Source of the DNA: Cryptomeria japonica
Taxonomy: Eukaryota; Streptophyta; Pinopsida; Cupressales; Cupressaceae
Assembly: GCF_030272615.1 (NCBI RefSeq)
Contig: NC_081412.1
Location: forward strand, 104,398,796-104,462,795
Direction: 5' to 3'
Length of the DNA stretch: 64,000 nt
A program made the position numbers and the translations under genes. The first letter of the stretch is position 1. The number at the start of each line of letters is the position of its first letter. Shown here one piece after another: positions 21,540 through 31,439 of this stretch. A model generated the notes under the pieces. That model did no database searches. It was not told the DNA's origin and saw nothing but the letters and a program-made list of their open reading frames with translations.

Positions 21540-22980
21540 GATAAATCAACATTGCTTGTGGAAATGACCGAAGAGATAAATTTGGGTACACCTGACAACC
21601 CTAAGGTCATTCATTTCGCTGCTTCTCTATCAAAACAGGAAAAGATAGTTTTTGTCAATTTCTTTCTTGAGAAGAAGATCAGTTTTGCATGGTCCTACGT
21701 AGATATGCCTAGCCTTGACCTAGAATTAGTCCTTCATCACTTGCCATTAAAAGCAGATGCCAAGCCTATCAAACAAAAACTTAGAAAGATGCATCCCTAG
21801 GTGGCTCTCTTGGTCAAAGTAGAACTAAAAAAATTCCTAGATGTGGGCTTTATCAAACCCATTGATTATGCAGACTGGATTTCAAATTTGGTACTAGTTA
21901 GCAAAGTAACTAGGGGTATCATAATCTGTACATATTTTAGGGATCTCAATAAAGCATGCCCTACAGATGACTTTCCACTGCCAAATATAGACATCATAGT
22001 TGACATGACTACTGGATATGAGATGCTCTCATTAATGGATGGTTTCTCCGGCTATAACCAAATTCACATTGCTCCTGAAGATCAACATAAGACTGCATTC
22101 ACATGTGCTTGGGGTACTTATTGCTAGAATGTGATGCCCTTTGGTCTTAAAAATGCAGGTGCAACATATCAAAGAGCGATGATGACAATTTTCCATGATT
22201 TCATGCATACTTTGATGGAGGACTATGTTGATGACTTATTATGCAAATCTGTCACAAGAGATAGTCATCTAGCCATCCTGGGCCCAATCTTTGACCGAAT
22301 GGAAACTTACAAGCTTAGACTCAATCCAAAGAAGTGTGTCTTTGGTGTCACAATCGACAAATTACTAGGGTACATTGTTTCTCACCGAGGCATCGAAGTC
22401 GACCCAGCCAAGGTTAAAGCAATAATGGATATGCCTCCTCCTTCTAATCTCCATCAACTAAGAAGTCTGCAAGGAAAACTATAGTCAATCTGCCGGTTTA
22501 TAGCTCAATTAGCAAACAAATGTCATCCATTCCAACATTTATTGCATAAAGGTGTCACTTTTAAATGGACTGAGCAATGTCAATTAGCATTTCAAGCTCT
22601 CAAGGACTATTTACAATTACCGCCGATTCTAATGCCTCCTATAGAAGGAAAGCCATTTATATTGTATATTTCTGCAACTGAAACGACACTAGGAGTTCTC
22701 TTGGCCCAACATGATGAGAATGGAAAAGAGCGAGCTATTTATTATATCAGCTGGACACTAGTAGGCTATGAGCTGAATTATTCAACTATTGAATGGGTAT
22801 GCTTAGTAGTGGTCTTTGCAACACAAAAACTCTGACACTATATGTTAAATCACCAGACATTGTTGGTTGCAAAAATTGATCCCTTGAAATACTTGCTTAG
22901 TAGAGCAGCTTTGACGGGTTGCCTGGCAAAGTGGGTTATGATCCTCAGTGAATTTGATATTGAGTACATGGACTGAAAGA
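21540..22980 (+). pseudogene. Reverse transcriptase and first RNase H of B
   Basis: The RT carries the expected blocks: FIKPIDYADWISN, a DLNKACPTDDFPLPNID block, SLMDGFSGYNQI, MPFGLKNAGATYQRAM and the catalytic YVDD at 22224-22235, then LGYIVSHRGIEVDP. The Ty3-type RNase H follows (about 22650-22980: FILYISATETTLGVLL). Stops at 21798, 22125, 22482, 22833 and 22974. All but 22125 fit C-to-T of CAG or CGA; 22125 fits G-to-A of TGG. This enzyme copies element RNA into DNA in the cytoplasmic particle. Confidence 0.92.
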
Positions 22981-23042
22981 CAATAAAAGGACAAGTCATA
23001 GCGGATCAACTTGCAGAGGCTCCTATTTATGATGATCATCCC

Positions 23043-23480
23043 ATGTTGACTGATTTTTCAGATGAATCAGTCTTTGCTCTTACATCTTCTAATGAATGGA
23101 AGTTATCCTTTGATGGGTCCCATACCAAGTTCAGATCCAGAGCAGACATATTGTTTGTCACCCCTCAAGGTGATGCTATTCCCAAGTCCTACAGGATAAC
23201 TTTTCATTGTACCAATAACATTGGAGAATATGAATCTCTGGTCACAGGACTCCAAGTAGCGGTCCACTAGAACATCACACATTTACAAGTCTATGGAGAT
23301 TATCAGTTAGTCATCTGACAAGTGAATGATAACTATGAAACAAAAGATGAAAAGCTTATTCCGTACAAGCATATGGTAGATTTCTTCAAGAAAAAATTCA
23401 TAGCTATCCATTTCAGTCAAGTTCTAAGAATGCAAAACAAGTTGGCAGATGTGATGGCTACGATTGCTTCCATGTTAAAT
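23043..23480 (+). pseudogene. Second (archaeal-type) RNase H of B
   Basis: WKLSFDGSHTKFRSRADILFVTPQGD...TNNIGEYESLVTGLQ is the pattern of the additional RNase H acquired by Tat-group elements, distinct from the Ty3 RNase H that precedes it. The DG of the first motif and the E of GEYESL are present; the later motif reads VYGDYQLV, usual GDSQLV. Stops at 23268 and 23316. Its presence places B in the dual-RNase H Tat lineage. Confidence 0.85.
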
Positions 23481-24845
23481 ATGCCCCACAATATGGAAAA
23501 ATGTGAATTTTTGGTCGAACAATTGCTTGTTCCTTCTTTTGACATTCTGACAGCAGATGTGATGTGCGTTCTTGTTGGCCCTAACTCCCTGTGGTACAAT
23601 GATGTATATCAATATTTGAAATCCCAAACCTTACCACCTAACCTTTCCACTAACCAACACCGAGCCTTCATCCAATAGACAGCCAAATATGTCATCATTG
23701 CTGACACCCTTTACCGTCGTTCCTTTGACCATACCCTCCTCAAGTGTTTGGATTCTGACAAAGCACAAATGGCTTTACATGAGGTTCATGATGGTAAATG
23801 TGGGGGCCATTTCAATGGTTTGAGCTTAGCCAGAAAGTTGATTCGTGCTGGGTATTATTGGCCCACTCTGGAAAAAGATGTTCATGATTTTGTTAAGAAG
23901 TGCTACAAATGCCAGATCCATGGAAATTACAATCATGCACCAGCCCAAGAGCTTCATTCTATTATATCTCCGTGGCCTTTTTCTCAATGGGGATTGGATC
24001 TTATTGGCAAGATTCACCTGACATCTGCACATGGACACAAGTTTATCATTACAGCCACATAGTATTTTACAAAATGGATTGAGGTTCTCCCCATGACCTA
24101 TATCACTAGTGTGTAAATTTCAAAATTCCTATTGAATTATATTATATGCCGATATGGGGTTCCCCTTGCTATAGTCACAGAGAATGGTTGTCCCTTAGGG
24201 AATAAAGATGTCAAGGAACTCTATGAAAAGTTTCATATCCAACACCGTTTCTCCAGTCCGTACTATCCACAGGGTAATGGTCAAGCTGAAGCATCAAATA
24301 AAACCATTATCAAGATCTTGAAAAAGGTTGTCAAAGACACTGGTTGAGATTGGCATGTACAGTTGAATCCAACACTATGGGCTTATCGCACTTCTATCCG
24401 CACACCTACTAGTGCAACACCTTATTCCTTGGTGTATGGTGCAGAAGCCATTTTACCCTTGGAAGTGAAGATTCCTTCTTTGCATGTTTTCTTGCAACAT
24501 TTGATTGATGATGAGATGCACAGAGTCTCTCTGTTGCATTAGCTTGAGATGTTAGATGAGAAACGTAAGACAACCCTGACACATTTGCAAGCATATCAAA
24601 ACCGTCTTCGTCGCTCTTATAATAAGAAGGTCAAAGGGCGACACTTCAAAGTGGGAGATCTGGTTTTTAAGGCAAACCCCAAGAATGCACAATCTACTGA
24701 CATCATCAAAGGCAAGTTTAAACTTAATTGGGTTGGGCCTTTCATAGTGACTGCAGCCTATGGCTTGGGGGCATATCAGCTTGCCACCCCAGAATGTGAA
24801 CCTTTGTTCGATCCTATAAATAGCATGCACCTTCGCAAGTACTAG
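23481..24845 (+). pseudogene. Integrase of B
   Basis: An N-terminal HHCC zinc-binding segment (HEVHDGKCGGHFNG ... CYKC, about 23780-23915), then the catalytic core with GLDLIG (first Asp), IVTENG where the second Asp is expected, and GQAEASNKT (Glu), and a C-terminal part ending NSMHLRKY. The usual TDNG is TENG, so a catalytic Asp is replaced by Glu. Stops at 23676, 24060, 24114, 24345 and 24540; the final TAG at 24843 is close to the natural end, by comparison with C (LKKYYT). Integrase inserts the DNA copy into the chromosome. Confidence 0.9.
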
Positions 24846-24884
24846 GCATAATTTTCTATCAGCACTTCTTCAAGTATGATCCTG

Positions 24885-25000
24885 AAATAAAAACAAAAAA
24901 ATCAAAAAAGCAAAAAAATACAAAAAAATAAAAAAAGCAAAAAAATACAAAAAAAAAAGTGAAAAACAAAGGAAAAGAACAAAAAAAAGTAAAGAAAAAT
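24885..25000 (+). repeat. A-rich tract after pol of B
   Basis: Runs of A broken by single T, C or G. Element C has the same kind of tract after its integrase (48770-48850, T-rich on the plus strand), so it is an element feature and not a poly(A) tail. Confidence 0.6.
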
Positions 25001-25015
25001 GATTTGTCCTCTAGT

Positions 25016-25076
25016 GAAAACCTAGCAAATAGGTGCTTTGGGCAAGTACCTTGGTGAAAACCTGGCAAACAGGTGC
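25016..25076 (+). ncRNA. Pair of small hairpins after pol of B
   Basis: Two copies of GTGAAAACCTnGCAAAnAGGTG. The stems are ACCTA-GCAAA-TAGGT (25020-25034) and ACCTG-GCAAA-CAGGT (25060-25074), with the varying pair kept complementary. C carries a related hairpin at 48747-48760. Possible RNA structure; function unknown. Confidence 0.4.
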
Positions 25077-25324
25077 CATGTGTAAAAATGATCATTGCTC
25101 TATCATCTATCATGACCTCTAGCTATGCTTTCTCTCTAAAGATTTATCATGTCTATCCTTGTCCTGACCCAATGTTCTGTTTCAGGCCTGTGGTTGGTCA
25201 ACATCATTGTCTTGCATACTCCATTTCTTGTGCATATGTTTCAGTCTGGGCCTCTATATATGTCTTTCAAATGTGCATTGGGTGTGTTCCCTTTGTCCTG
25301 ATCAATCACTGGAACTTTTGCATC

Positions 25325-25535
25325 TAAAATGTCCTGAAATAATCCAAAAAAATTGAAAAATGTCCTGAAATAATCCAAAAAACATTGAAAAATGTCCTGA
25401 AATAATCCAAAAAACATTGAAAAATGTCCTGAAATAATCCAAAAAAATCAAATAATGTCCTAAAAAAATCCAAAAAAATTGAATAATGTCTTGAAAAATC
25501 CCTAAAAAGTCAAATAAAGTCTTGAAAAAATGAAC
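25325..25535 (+). repeat. Tandem 32-34-bp array in B 3' spacer
   Basis: Six to seven units of AATGTCCTGAAATAATCC followed by an A-run and a short TTGAA or TCAAA tail, increasingly diverged to the right. On the minus strand it stays open and gives a spurious Phe-rich frame (25643-25302). Confidence 0.75.
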
Positions 25536-26589
25536 ACAAAAAAATTGTAAAAAACTCGAAAAGCAAAACAAAAAAAAATATATATCCTCTTGGTGCATAA
25601 GACAGATCACTGAGCATCCCTCCAATGACATGCAATCACACACTGCACTTTAATGAAATCATGCATAAATAGATGAACTTTTTCAATCAAACCAGACATT
25701 CAAACTGATTAAAATTGTCATATCAATTGATCCACATCAATATCATTGGTCCTTGGCACATTATCATGAGTCTTATACAGGGTGTGGTATACTCGAAACC
25801 AGACTGTGTCTTGTCTTAGATAGGGTACCGCATGTCCTGAAACCAGATAGCATGATCATCCTATCAACACTTTCAACTTTTGACAATGAAGATCAAGATG
25901 TTTGTTTGACTTGTTGGAATTAGCAAGTCTTATCATTTACTAATTTCTCTTCGATCATGTTCCTATGTTGCTTGATGATGTCACTGAGTGATTTAGAGTG
26001 ACTGGGATGGTTCATGGTCCCTTTCTTTTTTGTTGTGATTGTTGTTTGTCTGCGATGTGTCTTTCTTTTGCAAAAAGGATTGCATTTCAGCTCTGACCTT
26101 CAATGCCATGATGCTACGCATCCATTTTGCTACATTAAATAAAGGTTCTCACCTACAAAGTGAATTACTGAAAGCAAGTTTTTCTTCATCTCTAACTGTC
26201 CTCTGGCTCATTTCTTCTTACTAAAATTTCTTCCATCAGTTTGGGTATTCAGTTCGATCTAGTGCTCCGATCTCCAAAACACATATGCTGCATCCTACAT
26301 TCATAGGTTAGTACATTTGCATTATATCAAGCATTTTATCCATTTTCATATTATAAATGCATCAAAAACACATCAAAATGTATCCATACATGTTCCACAA
26401 TAAACAGTGCATACGCCATCCATACATGGAAAATAACATAAGTCATAACACATTGCATCCCATCATATCGATGCATATCATATCATATATCAAAATAATA
26501 TTAGAGTACAAAATTGGACTGTCTATCCTAAGTATTGTCCGCAGGCTGACTACAAAATGTCAAACTACATATGTCTTTGTCATAAGGAG
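25536..26589 (+). other. Noncoding spacer of B
   Basis: No gene, RNA or mobile element recognised; short open frames have no domain. It separates the pol end from the antisense PMD gene. Confidence 0.5.
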
Positions 26590-28857
26590 CCTGTGCCTCT
26601 ATCACTAGGTGCTCACTCTATCCTCCTCATCCTTGACATGTCTCAAGGATGATGTCCCTCCTGTCCCAGGTCCTGGTTGTGGTGGTCTCATAGGTCCACT
26701 CACCCCCATGCTGCTCACTAACCTCCGAGGGCGTGCCCTACTCTCTATCCTTGATCATGCCTGATATGAAGCTGCTCTCTACTCTAGTAGAATTGCACTC
26801 TCATATAGTGTCCTCCAATGGCATATCTCCTCTTCGGTCTCTACCAACATCTGTGCCATCTCCCGTGCACTGGCATCCCTAATCGACCCAATATACTCAG
26901 TGACTCTCTGTTCTTCTTGTTGTGCCTGAGCTATTGCTATATCTCGAGCTATTGTAAGTCTGGCTATCTCCGCTCTGAACTGATCCTACTCTATCCTCAA
27001 GATGGCATTCTGTTTCTCTAATGTCGCAATGTGATCATGCTGACTCGCTATGGTAGCCCTGCACATCTCCATCTCCTTTCGGCTAGTTGTCTCCGGCTCT
27101 ATAGGTATATCCTGCAATGACTCCTGATCAGCTATTTTGGCTCATAATCATCATCCCCCTCATCCTCATCACTACCCTCATCCTCCTCTTCCTCATCATC
27201 TGCCTCCTCTCCAGTGAGTGGGAAGTCCTCCTGTCTCCTAGGTACTAGAATATTAGGATCTATCAATGGCACTGGCTGTTGTCGTGCAAACCATCTCTCA
27301 TACTCCTATGTTGTCCTGATGTCCACCAAATCTAATCTCCAATCCCACTATCTCTATTGTAGCTATGAGAAATTGACATAGGCTATGTGTGGCTGAATCA
27401 TCCTCCCCCACTGACTCGTCTCTCTGTGAGATCGAGCAAAGTGTGCAGTCCTTCTAGGTACATCCTGCCTCTCTCCAAACTATCATTTGACTCTCTCCGG
27501 CAAGTACATCTCAATCACTCTCTGGTGATTCACTAGTCACCCAATCAGGTATCTCTCCTGTCTACAATACGGTAGCTCATCACTATCATCTGACCATCCA
27601 GGACAATCAAGATATGGCCTCCATGTGAACTCTCTTAGTCTGTCTAGCTCATGTCGCCAATACAATATGTATCCAAAAGGACCCTATCTCAGTGCTCCTC
27701 CATAGCAATACACATATGGTCAATGTGGTACTACCTGTCTCTCTATAATCAGTCGATATATGGATATGTACTCAAATGCCCATACCTGTAGCAATGTGAC
27801 TCCATAGCTCAAAGTCTGCACTCCCTGATATGCTATCTAATGCAGCTGAAAATATAGCATAGCCAGTACACATGGTCCCCATGTGTACACCATCCCCTCT
27901 ATTTCCATAAGCTCTAGCACTCTTCCCCATCCAATAGGGAATCCATGTCCTCGTCTATCTCCTACTAGTAGGCATGCTATCACCACTGCTATCATCACAT
28001 ATCGCCAATCATACTCTGATGCCATGGTCTCCCAGCCAATCTCCCTCTCTACGATGTCCAAATCATCTGCGTCGCACTCAAATAATCTACACAAAGCATC
28101 TCTCCCTATCATTGGGTCATATTCTATCATCTCTCCATGAATTGGAATGCGGAGGATATGACATACATCCTCTAGTGTCACAGTCGCCTCTCCAGTTGCC
28201 AGATGGAATGAGGTCTCTGAATGCCATCACTCTGCCAATGCAATAAGTAATCCTATGTTTGCCCTAATCTCAAGCATGAATGTGATATAGTATATCCCAA
28301 GTCCTACTAATGTATCTCTATCTTTGCTTCTGAGTCTATGTCATAACATGAAGCAGTCAGGTCGGTTCTCCCACATGATCAATGGATACTGTCAACTTTG
28401 CATCACCATTGGGGCACATTTTATCACTTTTAGGGTTTGCTCCTACAAGCTGTATTTCCTTGTTTCATGTCCAAATTAGGGTATTTCTAATCTATTTTGA
28501 CCTATCCTATTCTTCTCCCCCTTTTCAGGATTGTTCGCATGCTATTTTTGATCAAATTAGGGATCTCAGTGCACAACTGCGCCTGTGTGATATGTCTTGC
28601 GCCTGTGTAGCAACAACTTGTGCCTCTATACCCTACACAAGCGCAGGATACCCTACACAAGCGCAGGATGCACTCACACAGGCGCAGAAGTCAGTTTCTA
28701 CATTCCCTGTGGGCCCCGCAATGTCTCGCAAGCGATCAAAATTCATAAAATTGATAATATGGGTTTTTGAGATACATACTGCTGCTCCCACATCGTCCGA
28801 TCATCTGTATGTGTGTACACGTTCTTCGAGGTGATCTACCATTGGAATGTTTGCCAT
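26590..28857 (-). pseudogene. Antisense plant mobile domain (PMD) gene of B
   Basis: Exon 1 is 28857-28780 (ATG, 26 codons). Intron 28779-28389 has GTATGT at its start and TTGACAG at its end, phase 0. Exon 2 runs from 28388 leftwards. Exon 2 holds a PMD ('aminotransferase-like') domain: FHLATGEATVTLEDVCHILRI, then a hydrophobic IAVVIACLLVGDRRGHG segment and WGRVLELM, and later WRP/QR-rich parts. An acidic tail rich in Asp/Glu is at about 27130-27220. The 3' end is approximate. Exon 1 aligns with C's exon 1, offset by one residue (IP near the start, then ER..xYR). Decay is by in-frame stops, including codon 19 of exon 1 (TGA where C has Arg). PMD proteins occur in plant silencing factors (MAIN/MAIL family) and in transposons; the role here is unknown. 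Confidence 0.75.
28570..28705 (+). repeat. GCGCCTGTGTGA repeats in B PMD intron
   Basis: About seven copies of the same motif as the B leader array. The first three read GCGCCTGTGTG on the plus strand; the next four are inverted (CTACACAAGCGCAGGAT, CTCACACAGGCGCAGAAG), so the cluster can fold into a large hairpin. It lies entirely inside the predicted PMD intron. Confidence 0.7.
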
Positions 28858-28940
28858 CTCTCTGCAGGTGTCCTTTTCCAAAGCAACAAATTCTCTTCTT
28901 TGGCTAGTGAAAATGAGAAATTTTCACTCTCTTTGTCTCA

Positions 28941-28946
28941 TTTATA
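28941..28946 (-). promoter_or_regulatory. TATA box for antisense PMD gene of B
   Basis: CTATAAATG on the minus strand, 89 bp before the ATG at 28857. C has a TATA-like ATAAAAG 80 bp before its ATG. This suggests the gene has its own promoter inside the element rather than using the LTR. Confidence 0.45.
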
Positions 28947-29213
28947 GATCTTTGTCAGTGCATAGATGGACATGCACTCTCTCCATCTTATGTTGGTCAT
29001 GGTCTTTTGTGTCTTCCTTTGCTTGTCATTTGTGCATCCGATCTCCGATTGTCAGTCTGTTTGATCCTATCATCTTTTGTCATTCTTATCGATCAATTGG
29101 CCTCTTTTCTGGATGTTTTCGGCCAATTCCTCGAGGGGGCATGCATATGTCATTGTCAGTGTCTAGGGAATTTTCATTATTGTTCTTTGAAACAACGCTT
29201 AAACTCGCATTGT

Positions 29214-29230
29214 CTCAAAGAGGGGCAAAA
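29214..29230 (+). other. Polypurine tract of B
   Basis: CAAAGAGGGGCAAAA directly before the 3' LTR. C has the identical 15-base sequence. Confidence 0.85.
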
Positions 29231-30681
29231 TGTAGATGTCTAAAAATGGTCAACGCTTGCGGAGTCATACTTTAACATTTGCGCATTGCCTTATTTTAGG
29301 GTTTTTGCATTGCATTAACATTTCTTCTATGTCACGCACTTGGTCTTTATCATTTGCAAGCATCGAGTCCTTCTTTTTCATTCTTCATTTATCTCGCTCT
29401 CGAATTTGGTCTTGTCAACAACAATCTTCAGTCATGATTTTGATCAATCTTATCCTGTCGCATCAATGTGCATGCTCATTTGTCATCATTTTGGACATCA
29501 TCAATCCTAATTAGGGTTTTGTCCTCTTATCAATCTTATCGTTTTGTGATTGATTTGTCATCAATCGTTGTCCTCTTATCAATCTTGTCATCTTGTGATC
29601 GATTTGTCATCGATCATTTTTTGTTTTCAATGTTGTCGTCTTGCGATCGATTTGTCATTGATTGTGGTCATTTTCAATCTTGTCATTTTGCAATCTATTT
29701 TGTCATTTTGCAATCAATTTGACATCGATCGTCGTCCTTCTTAATCATGTCAATTTGGATCAATTAGTCATTGTTCCTTATCAATTGGCACATTTATCAA
29801 CCAAATCATTTATCAGCATTGGTCTTTTATCAAGTCAGAATCATGATCAAATCAATCCTTCAATCAAGGCCTAATTGTCATCCTTGCATTTTTAATTCAT
29901 CTTCTAAGGTTTAATGATTTATTCATTTAACCTTGTTTGTCATTTCTCCCTCTAGGTTAAATAATTTATTTATTTATCCTAAGTCTTCTTGTCACAATTA
30001 AATGTTTATTTAATTGGCTAACTAATTCCTCCCTCTTTGTGAATTAATTAATAAATGAAAAATTGTTAATTAATTCACTTAATTCCTAATTTCCTCATTT
30101 TCTAAATTTCTTGATTCCTAATTTCCTCATTTTCTAATTTCCTAACTTCTAATTCATCTAATTTCAATTTTCTCGTATATTTCTCCTAATTTCATGGGAA
30201 TGACATAGCAAATTTGTCATAATTTGTCATAATTGACAATCAATCAATTTTGACATAGAAATTTGTCATAATTTGTCATGTTTGTCATTGTTGATTTGAA
30301 ATTTCCATTCAAATCAAATTCATGCTAATCTTGTCATCTCTCCAATTTGTCTATAAATTGGATGAATTTCTTCAATCAAAGTCCCTGGTCGAGTCAATCA
30401 CGCTTCTAGTATTCTTGTGCTACTATCTTGTATACTTGCTTTCACATCATGCTTATGCACTAGTAGGTGAGATCCACTAACAAAGCTATTTGAAGGAGAA
30501 AGGACAATGGAGCCACATGAAGGAGACATTCAAGTTTGAAATGGTTTGCATTTGAATTGATTTCTTGTTTTCATGTCTTTATTGAGTGTAATTAGGATTG
30601 TTATCATTGCAATTGAGTTTTCGTGATTGAACTAGGCTACTATTAACATTGCTTTGATGATTTCCACATTTCCTAGCTACA
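29231..30681 (+). repeat. 3' LTR of B
   Basis: Starts TGTAGATGTC, ends CTAGCTACA, followed by target duplication GAAAG. TATA box at 30352-30358. Open frames at 29236-29874 are within the minisatellite and are not genes. Confidence 0.92.
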
Positions 30682-30686
30682 GAAAG

Positions 30687-31439
30687 AAACTCTTATCTGA
30701 CACATGATTGGAGTAAATATATGAAAAAAGCAATATAATCATATGTGAAAGAGCAAGTAATCCAATTTATTAATTGCCATTAAAAGTCTCTTAAGTGAAA
30801 TATGAATTTGCTGGAAAAGAAGATCTAAAATTAGGACCTTTGTATGAAAATTAATTCTAAGATGTGAATTTGATGAATTTTGAATTTGTGTTTGACCTTA
30901 GAGAGTGTTAAAATTGATAAATTACATTGATTTTTTGGATTTCAGTAGATAAATACAATCAATTTTGTCTCTCGAAATTTCAGGAAAAAAGTCGAGGATC
31001 ATGGCAAGAACGCACACGATTCGACCAACTTTTTTTGAAAATTTCAGGGATGATAGAAATTATGATTTTAATGCGGAATCCAAAAAAATAGCCGATTTGG
31101 AGATGTCTAGATTGGTCAAACTTGCAGTCAAAGGTCGAAAAATAGAAGAGTTAAAACACCCTAGGGTTTTATGATTTAACCACTGAATTTTTAGAATAAA
31201 GAGACAGATTTGAATCACAAATTTGAAATAGAAATTAGATCTGTAACAAGAAATTAAAATTTTACACCTCACAAGCTTAATTTTCTCAAAATGAAAAAAT
31301 AGGGTTTCTATGCAATTAACCTCTAAAATTTGCAAATACATCAAACTTGAAAATGAAAAATTTGAAATTCAAATTGCAATTAATTAGATCTAAGAATGAG
31401 AAATTAGAATTAATGTGTAATATATTAGGTTCACCAAAA
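30687..31439 (-). other. Leader of D and degenerate primer site
   Basis: Read on the minus strand, TGGTGAACC starts at 31436, three bases after the LTR as in A; its second half has diverged. The leader that follows resembles A's 4740-5050 in composition (AT-rich, repeated CAAATTTGAATTT-like strings). No gene seen. Confidence 0.55.

Larger units (their letters stand above)
12962..30681 (+). mobile_element. Element B: 17.7-kb Ty3/gypsy Tat-type retrotransposon
   Basis: LTRs at 12962-14441 and 29231-30681, with target duplication GAAAG (12957-12961 and 30682-30686). Order: LTR, primer site, 2.2-kb leader, Gag, protease, G-patch, RT, RNase H, second (archaeal-type) RNase H, integrase, 1.7-kb spacer, antisense PMD gene, polypurine tract, LTR. 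Two RNase H domains and an extra gene between integrase and the 3' LTR are hallmarks of the Tat/Ogre/Retand group. It is dead: about 27 in-frame stop codons interrupt the polyprotein, although the frame itself is unbroken. Confidence 0.93.

Noticed and set aside
16626-24845. Stop-codon readthrough or an altered genetic code in B
   Set aside because: All three stop codons are used, at sites where relatives have Gln, Arg or Trp. This fits C-to-T or G-to-A decay better than recoding.
24885-25000. Poly(A) tail of a retrogene or LINE
   Set aside because: The tract is impure, lies right after pol in element sense, and C has an equivalent in the same place.
25325-25535. Regular repeat array resembling a CRISPR array
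   Set aside because: The units are directly adjacent with no unique spacers, units drift in sequence, and the setting is a plant retrotransposon.
25302-25643. Phe-rich minus-strand frame as a membrane protein
   Set aside because: It is the complement of an A-rich tandem repeat.
29236-29874. Open frames in B's 3' LTR
   Set aside because: They follow the minisatellite, are rich in Leu/Ile/Ser/Cys, and recur in the other LTR with a different pattern.
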